From RGIG8782 sp017475895 (GTDB lineage: Bacteria; Pseudomonadota; Alphaproteobacteria; Rickettsiales; UBA1997), in the NCBI GenBank assembly GCA_947167315.1, contig CAMVHP010000033.1, positions 1-10,451 of the forward strand: a stretch of 10,451 nt of DNA, written 5' to 3'. Shown in pieces: positions 6,253 through 10,451 of this stretch. Each line of letters starts with the position of its first letter. Position 1 is the stretch's first letter. Below the pieces are notes generated by a model. It made no database searches, was not told the origin of the DNA, and saw nothing but the letters and a program-made list of their open reading frames with translations. The position numbers and the translations under genes were made by a program.

Positions 6253-6971
6253 AAATAGACGTTTTTACAATTTTCCCCGATATTATAAAGGACTTTTGTT
6301 CGAAGTCACTACTGGGCAAAGCACTACTTAATGGTAGATGGAAGTTGAACGCTGTAAACATCAGAGATTATTCAAAAGATAAACACGGAAGGGTTGATGA
6401 CATACCATATGGTGGTGGTCAAGGTATGGTGTTAAAGGCCGATGTAATAGGAGATTGTATAGATGGTAATTGCAGTGAAAATACAAAAATAATTTATATG
6501 TCCCCCAGAGGTAAGGTACTAAATCAAAGCAAAATAAAAGAACTATTAAAATATGACGATATTGCTATAATTTGTGGCAGATATGAAGGCATGGATGAAA
6601 GAGTTATTGAAAGGTATAATATAGAAGAAATTTCAATAGGTGATTATGTTTTGATGGGCGGAGAGCTTCCGGCAATGGTACTGATTGAATCTATGGTTAG
6701 ATGTCTGGAAGGAGTAATTGGTAATGATGAATCACAAAAAGAAGATAGTTTTGGTGGTGGTTATGTTGATAGCAAGTTTAATCATTTACTAGAATATCCA
6801 TTATACACAAGACCAGAAGTCTGGCGTGACATGACTGTTCCGGATGTGTTACTGTCGGGACACCACAAAAATATAGAAAAATGGAAAATTGAAAAGGCTA
6901 TTGAAATAACAAAAAATAGAAGACCGGATTTATATGAAAAGTATATTAATAATGACGAACATGATAAATAA
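6249..6971 (+). CDS. trmD: tRNA (guanine37-N1)-methyltransferase TrmD
   Basis: Transfers methyl from S-adenosylmethionine to N1 of G37, next to the anticodon, in tRNAs reading CUN, CCN and CGG. This prevents +1 frameshifting; it is an essential cytoplasmic enzyme. The 240 residues match the usual length (about 230-255). Motifs seen: N-terminal MKIDVFTIFP, YGGGQGM (54-60), CGRYEGMDERV (109-119), and the trefoil-knot SAM site SIGDYVLMGGELPA (129-142). R151 and D166 (in EDSF) correspond to E. coli Arg154 and the proposed general base Asp169. YTRPEVWR and LLSGHHKNIEKWK lie in the C-terminal tRNA-binding domain. The start is fixed by homology and by the ATGA overlap with the lipoprotein gene. There is no Shine-Dalgarno sequence, so translation probably depends on coupling. 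The common neighbours rpsP, rimM and rplS are absent here. Confidence 0.97.
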   Translation: MKIDVFTIFPDIIKDFCSKSLLGKALLNGRWKLNAVNIRDYSKDKHGRVDDIPYGGGQGMVLKADVIGDCIDGNCSENTKIIYMSPRGKVLNQSKIKELLKYDDIAIICGRYEGMDERVIERYNIEEISIGDYVLMGGELPAMVLIESMVRCLEGVIGNDESQKEDSFGGGYVDSKFNHLLEYPLYTRPEVWRDMTVPDVLLSGHHKNIEKWKIEKAIEITKNRRPDLYEKYINNDEHDK

Positions 6972-7002
6972 AATTTAAATAAAATTAAATAACTTTATTT
7001 TA

Positions 7003-7030
7003 TTGACATTATTTTTTACCAAACTACTAT
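7003..7030 (+). promoter_or_regulatory. Sigma70-like promoter for murE
   Basis: A perfect -35 TTGACA (7003-7008) and a -10-like TACTAT (7025-7030, 4 of 6) are separated by 16 nt, inside the 86-nt gap between trmD and murE. Transcription would start near 7037. That leaves about 21 nt before ATG 7058 but only about 9 nt before the GTG at 7046, which favours the ATG as the murE start. Confidence 0.55.
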
Positions 7031-7035
7031 AGAGT

Positions 7036-7046
7036 CATAGACTATG
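7036..7046. repeat. Short dyad CATAG-A-CTATG at the murE transcription start
   Basis: A perfect 5-bp inverted repeat around one central base sits directly downstream of the murE -10 element. It is flanked by GT on the left and, after a TG, by AC on the right, giving imperfect wider symmetry (GTCATAG...CTATGTGAC). Its place suits an operator, but it is short enough to be chance. Confidence 0.2.
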
Positions 7047-7057
7047 TGACAAATTTT

Positions 7058-8533
7058 ATGAAATTAAACAAAATACTAAACGGTGTAGACTACACAGTAG
7101 TTCAGGGTAGTGATAATATTGAGATAAATCTAATTGAAAATGATTCCAGACGTATTGATACAAGTCCAGAAAATACAATGTTTGTGTGCATAAGTGGCGC
7201 AAAGTTCGATGGACATAGTTTTGTAAATAATGTTTTAGAAAACAAAAATATAAGCGCCATACTTGTTGAAAAAGATGTTGATGTGGATGATAAAAATATA
7301 ACTATAATTAAGGTTAAAAACACAAGAGCAATAATGTCAACCATATGTTTTAACCTGTTTGGTAATCCACAAAAGAAAATGGCGGTTGTTGGTGTTACCG
7401 GTACTAGCGGTAAAACCTCAACAACAATAATTTTAGAAGATATATTAAAAAATATTGGTCGTAAGGTAGCTGTCATAGGGACTTTGGGTTGCAGAGTTAA
7501 CAAAGAACCTATGCCTATTAAAACAACCACGATTACAACACCTGACAGTTTAGAGTTGGCAAAAATGTTTAACTACGCTAACAGTCAACAGGTTGAATAC
7601 GTTGTTATGGAAACAACATCTCATGCTTTAAGTCTTAATAGAGCTGATGCTATAGAGTTTGAAGTTGGTATTTTTACAAATCTTGGCATAGAACATTTAG
7701 ATTTTCATAAGACTAGAGAAGAATATGCTAATGCTAAATTTAAGTTATTTACTCTATCAAAAAAAGCTGTTTTAAATATTGACGATGAATACGGTAAAAA
7801 ATTCTTTAATTTACTGAAGGATAAAGAAAAATTATCTGTATCTCTGGAGAATGAAAAAGCTGATCTATATGGTTATAATGTAAATATAACTCCAAACGGA
7901 ACGTATTTTGATTTCAAATACAAAGGTAAAGAATATAAAAACCAATTTATAAATCTTGTGGGAACATTTTCGGTTTATAATACACTTGAATCTGTTGCCA
8001 CTGCAATTTTACTTGGAATTGATGTGACTGATGCCATAAAATGTTTGAACAAAATTGATTACATAAGTGGTAGATGTGAGTCCATAAATAACAACAAAGG
8101 TATAAACATAATAATAGATTATGCACATACACCAGAACAATTTGAAAATATACTAAAGGCAATGAGACTCTTCACTAAAAATAGATTAATATCACTGTTT
8201 GGTTGTGGTGGTGACAGAGATAACACAAAAAGACCGTTAATGGGTATGGTCGCTTCCAAGTATTCAGATTATGTGGTGATATCAGAGGATAATCCCAGAA
8301 ATGAAAATCCAAACGATATAAATGCTCAAATAGAGGTTGGATTAAAAAAATCAACAACTCCATACAAGTTGTTCATAGATAGAAAAGATGCAATAGAGTA
8401 TGCTCTATATATGGCTACAAAAGATGATACTTTTATAATGTTAGGAAAGGGTCCAGAAAGGTATCAGGAGTATGCCAACGGTGAAAAAAAGTACTTCTGC
8501 GAAAGGGAGATTGTGGAAAATTTTTTAAAATAG
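7058..8533 (+). CDS. murE: UDP-N-acetylmuramoyl-L-alanyl-D-glutamate--2,6-diaminopimelate ligase MurE
   Basis: Adds meso-diaminopimelate to UDP-MurNAc-L-Ala-D-Glu with ATP in cytoplasmic peptidoglycan precursor synthesis. With the ATG at 7058 it has 491 residues, usual for MurE. The N-terminal uridine-binding domain (about 1-100) has ENDSRRI and the FVCISGAKFDGH stretch. The central ATPase domain has P-loop GVTGTSGKTST (112-122), TTPDS (160-164), ETTSHAL (185-191) and a likely carbamylated Lys227 (ANAKFKLF). The C-terminal domain has DYAHTPEQ (354-361), FGCGGDRDNTKRP (381-393), DNPRNENP (411-418) and GKGPE (463-467). DNPR is the meso-DAP selecting motif; lysine-type enzymes differ there. The last motif is usually GKGHE, so Pro466 is a departure. 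A GTG at 7046 would add four residues, but homology, codon preference and promoter position favour the ATG. It stands alone rather than in a division/cell-wall cluster. Confidence 0.96.
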   Translation: MKLNKILNGVDYTVVQGSDNIEINLIENDSRRIDTSPENTMFVCISGAKFDGHSFVNNVLENKNISAILVEKDVDVDDKNITIIKVKNTRAIMSTICFNLFGNPQKKMAVVGVTGTSGKTSTTIILEDILKNIGRKVAVIGTLGCRVNKEPMPIKTTTITTPDSLELAKMFNYANSQQVEYVVMETTSHALSLNRADAIEFEVGIFTNLGIEHLDFHKTREEYANAKFKLFTLSKKAVLNIDDEYGKKFFNLLKDKEKLSVSLENEKADLYGYNVNITPNGTYFDFKYKGKEYKNQFINLVGTFSVYNTLESVATAILLGIDVTDAIKCLNKIDYISGRCESINNNKGINIIIDYAHTPEQFENILKAMRLFTKNRLISLFGCGGDRDNTKRPLMGMVASKYSDYVVISEDNPRNENPNDINAQIEVGLKKSTTPYKLFIDRKDAIEYALYMATKDDTFIMLGKGPERYQEYANGEKKYFCEREIVENFLK

Positions 8534-8552
8534 TATAATTTTAATTATTTCA

Positions 8553-10286
8553 TCACTTTTCCGTATTTATTTTAGTAAAGATTACCTCTGTGTATGGCTT
8601 TTTGCCAATGTCTGAGTCGTACAATTTGTTTATTGCACTTCTAATCTTTTGTTCTAAGAAATTTTCCTTTTCAACATCAGTCAAAAACTTTTTTTTGTTA
8701 TTTTTTCTACTTTCATTGATGTTTATTATAGCCCCGTTGTAGCTTTTTATAATATCTTCCGTTAAAATTTCCTTTGTGGCTTTATCGCTCTCTAAATCAT
8801 AGCCTCCGGGAGCAGATATTACAGGATTTTTCAATAATCTATATTTTGTATTTATTATCATATTAACAAACACAACTCCAACATCTTCAAGTTTTCTTCT
8901 GGTTTTTATTATTTCGCTTTTTGTTGATAAAACTCTTTTCCCATCAAGCACCATATATTGTATATCAATTTGTCCAATATTTTCAACCTTTCCATCTTTA
9001 CCTATTTTCAAAATTGAACCATTTTTACCCTTAGCAACATTCTTTATGCCACATTGTTTAGCTATTTTTTGGTGTTGTAACAGCTGTGTTGGTTCTCCAT
9101 GAACTGCTATAGCCGCCTTAGGTTTTACCATTCCATAAAAATCCTTTAAATCTTGCAGCGAATAATGACCGGAAACATGAACAAATTCATCTTTTTCCGT
9201 TATAACTTCCACATCTTTTTCGGCTAATTTGTTATATATTATACTCAATTCTTTTTCGTTACCAGGTATAACTTTTGAGGAGAAAATAACACAGTCACCC
9301 TCTCCAACCTTCACATATTTATAGGCATCATTTGCCAGCTTATCAATTCCGGCATTGAAATTACCTTGACAGCCAGTGGCAATCAGAATAAGATTTCTCT
9401 TTTTATAATTTTTTATTTCTTCTTCGGCAATAAATTCATATTTGTCCTTTAAATAACCAACATCTCTTGCTACTTTGATTAATCTGTATAAAGAATTACC
9501 TACCAAAACCACCTTTCTTCTAACTTTTTTTGCAACATCCGCAATAGTTTTCAGTCTACTTACATTCGAGGCAAATGTAGTAAACACAACAAGCCCGCTT
9601 TTATCTTTTATTATGTCATAAAAACTATTAAAAAGTTCACTCTCTGATTTCGGTGGATTTTCATTAAAAATATTCGTTGATTCACAAATTGTCGCTAAAA
9701 TTTCGCTTCTAGTTCCCATCTGCTTTAGTCTTTTAATATTAGACTTCTGACCAACCACCGGATTATTATCAAATTTCCAGTCACCACTGTGCAATATATT
9801 TCCATTTGGAGTTTTTAAAACTATAGCATTCATTTCAGGTGTTGAATGTGTGAGTCCTAAAAATTCTATTTCAAAATCCCCCAATTTGATTCTATCGTTT
9901 TCATTCAATTCATTTATTTCCACCTGATTGTAAAAATCATATTCTCGTAACTTTTCCTGTAGAAACAACTTTGTAAATCTCGAAGCATATATGGGTAATT
10001 TTAGGTCTTGCCACAGATACTGCACAGCTCCAATATGATCCTCATGTATATGTGTTATAAATACTCCCAAAATATCCTTTTTTATTTTTCTCAACAAACT
10101 AACATCCGGCACAAGTAACTCAACTCCGGGAACACTTTTTGTAAATCCTATTCCACAGTCAATAACTATCCACTTTCCATTGTAGTGATATAAATTACAG
10201 TTTAATCCTATCTCATTTGAACCGCCTATTGGTATAAATAATATATCATTTTTATATTTTTTAAAATCCAAACTTCTTAAATCCAT
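8553..10286 (-). CDS. rnj: Ribonuclease J (metallo-beta-lactamase/beta-CASP family), 577 aa
   Basis: RNase J is a zinc-dependent 5'-3' exoribonuclease and endonuclease in mRNA decay and rRNA maturation, acting in the cytoplasm. The metallo-beta-lactamase part (about 15-210) has THIHEDHIGA (H79, H81, D83, H84), THSTPE (H147) and LHSGDWKFD (H166, D169). The beta-CASP insert (about 210-365) has FTTFASNVSR and ATGCQGN (303-309). The lactamase fold resumes with HVSGHY (370-375) and AVHGEP (394-399; H396). A C-terminal domain follows, with SAPGGYDLES (491-500). Catalytic residues look intact. Asn309 replaces the Glu usual in the GSQGEP/GCQGEP motif, and Tyr375 stands where Ala is common. Motif style (HSTPEMNA) is alphaproteobacterial. 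The start at 10286 fits the family length; no Shine-Dalgarno sequence is seen. It converges on murE with a 19-bp gap and no convincing terminator between. Confidence 0.95.
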   Translation of the reverse strand: MDLRSLDFKKYKNDILFIPIGGSNEIGLNCNLYHYNGKWIVIDCGIGFTKSVPGVELLVPDVSLLRKIKKDILGVFITHIHEDHIGAVQYLWQDLKLPIYASRFTKLFLQEKLREYDFYNQVEINELNENDRIKLGDFEIEFLGLTHSTPEMNAIVLKTPNGNILHSGDWKFDNNPVVGQKSNIKRLKQMGTRSEILATICESTNIFNENPPKSESELFNSFYDIIKDKSGLVVFTTFASNVSRLKTIADVAKKVRRKVVLVGNSLYRLIKVARDVGYLKDKYEFIAEEEIKNYKKRNLILIATGCQGNFNAGIDKLANDAYKYVKVGEGDCVIFSSKVIPGNEKELSIIYNKLAEKDVEVITEKDEFVHVSGHYSLQDLKDFYGMVKPKAAIAVHGEPTQLLQHQKIAKQCGIKNVAKGKNGSILKIGKDGKVENIGQIDIQYMVLDGKRVLSTKSEIIKTRRKLEDVGVVFVNMIINTKYRLLKNPVISAPGGYDLESDKATKEILTEDIIKSYNGAIININESRKNNKKKFLTDVEKENFLEQKIRSAINKLYDSDIGKKPYTEVIFTKINTEK

Positions 10287-10325
10287 TTTGTACGTTGTTA
10301 ATTTATGTTGTCATAATATTGCATC

Positions 10326-10371
10326 AAAAATAAAAGTCTATATTTTTTGCAGTGATTGATAAAATATAGAC
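10326..10371 (-). terminator. Terminator-like hairpin with U tract in the region upstream of RNase J
   Basis: Reading the minus strand, an 11-bp perfect stem is formed by GTCTATATTTT (plus 10361-10371) and AAAATATAGAC (plus 10336-10346) around a 14-nt loop. It is followed at once by TTTTATTTTT (plus 10326-10335). It lies 50-85 nt upstream of the RNase J ATG. It may end a minus-strand gene to the right, or, if transcription starts further upstream, act as an attenuator or stability element in the RNase J leader. Stem base pairs are mostly A-U, so intrinsic strength is modest. Confidence 0.5.
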
Positions 10372-10408
10372 GCAAACTTGATGGAAAAAACTCTTTTTCA
10401 CTTTCCCC

Positions 10409-10436
10409 TTGACTTAATAATACTTTATTATATGAT
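10409..10436 (+). promoter_or_regulatory. Strong sigma70-like promoter leading out of the window to the right
   Basis: TTGACT (10409-10414, 5 of 6) and TATGAT (10431-10436, 5 of 6) are separated by 16 nt, with a predicted start near 10443. The transcribed gene or RNA lies beyond the right edge, divergent from RNase J. On the opposite strand a perfect TATAAT (plus 10427-10432) overlaps this -10. It could serve RNase J, but its -35 would fall outside the window, so it cannot be judged. Confidence 0.5.
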
Positions 10437-10451
10437 GATCACCATAACAGT

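Noticed and set aside
6167..6361. Minus-strand 64-codon frame
   Set aside because: It covers the lipoprotein and the conserved TrmD N-terminus in antisense and has no support of its own.
6978..7004. AATAAAAT/ATTTTATT hairpin after trmD as a terminator
   Set aside because: The stem contains no G-C pair and overlaps the murE -35 box, so it is too weak to call.
7046..7057. GTG at 7046 as the murE start
   Set aside because: It would add four residues not typical of MurE, has no ribosome site, and lies only about 9 nt after the predicted transcription start; ATG 7058 is preferred.
8535..8548. ATAATT-TT-AATTAT palindrome between murE and RNase J as a bidirectional terminator
   Set aside because: An all A-T 6-bp stem with a 2-nt loop is not a credible terminator and is expected in AT-rich DNA.
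10381..10413. ATGGAAAAAAAC... frame at the right edge as a gene start
   Set aside because: It hits TGA after ten codons, and the stop lies within the outward promoter.

Overview
The window is AT-rich (about one third G+C by eye) with standard bacterial codon use, including TGA as a stop. It looks like chromosome from an AT-rich, probably host-associated alphaproteobacterium. Support comes from an RNase J with alphaproteobacterial-style motifs (THSTPEMNA, ATGCQGN), a meso-diaminopimelate-type MurE, a Gram-negative tripartite efflux operon, and a tiny lipoprotein with a PLTVPP motif like that of BamC/BamF lipoproteins. The phylum is inferred; no rRNA is present.

Layout, left to right. Positions 3-1082 (+) hold the 3' end of a gene for a cysteine-rich, Ser/Thr-rich modular protein. 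One sushi/CCP-like module is followed by three homologous modules of about 90 residues. Directly downstream (1099-1248) lies an out-of-frame remnant of a further CCP-like module, then a hairpin terminator. Positions 1375-5880 (-) hold a compact four-gene export operon, transcribed right to left: TolC-family outer-membrane factor, MacA-like adaptor, MacB-type ATPase, MacB-type permease. It has a good sigma70-like promoter at 5919-5946. The 261-bp divergent region 5881-6141 holds this promoter, an oppositely directed promoter, and an 8-bp dyad with widely spaced arms. Positions 6142-6971 (+) hold a 36-residue lipoprotein whose stop overlaps the start of trmD (ATGA). Positions 7058-8533 (+) hold murE behind its own promoter. 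It converges, with only 19 bp between, on an RNase J gene (8553-10286, -). The last 165 bp contain a terminator-like hairpin in the RNase J leader and a promoter pointing out of the window to the right.

The genes combine housekeeping functions (tRNA m1G37 methylation, peptidoglycan precursor synthesis, RNA turnover) with envelope functions (a self-contained efflux or secretion pump, a surface-type repeat protein, a small lipoprotein). The trmD and murE genes lack their usual neighbours: no rpsP/rimM/rplS lies next to trmD, and no ftsI/murF/mraY next to murE. Genes inside the efflux operon mostly have clear AGGAG ribosome sites. The first genes of transcription units (tolC homologue, lipoprotein, murE, RNase J) have none that I can see.

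I see no CRISPR array, tRNA, rRNA, insertion sequence or phage gene. The least explained parts are the CCP-module gene with its broken tail, the minimal lipoprotein coupled to trmD, and the RNase J leader hairpin.
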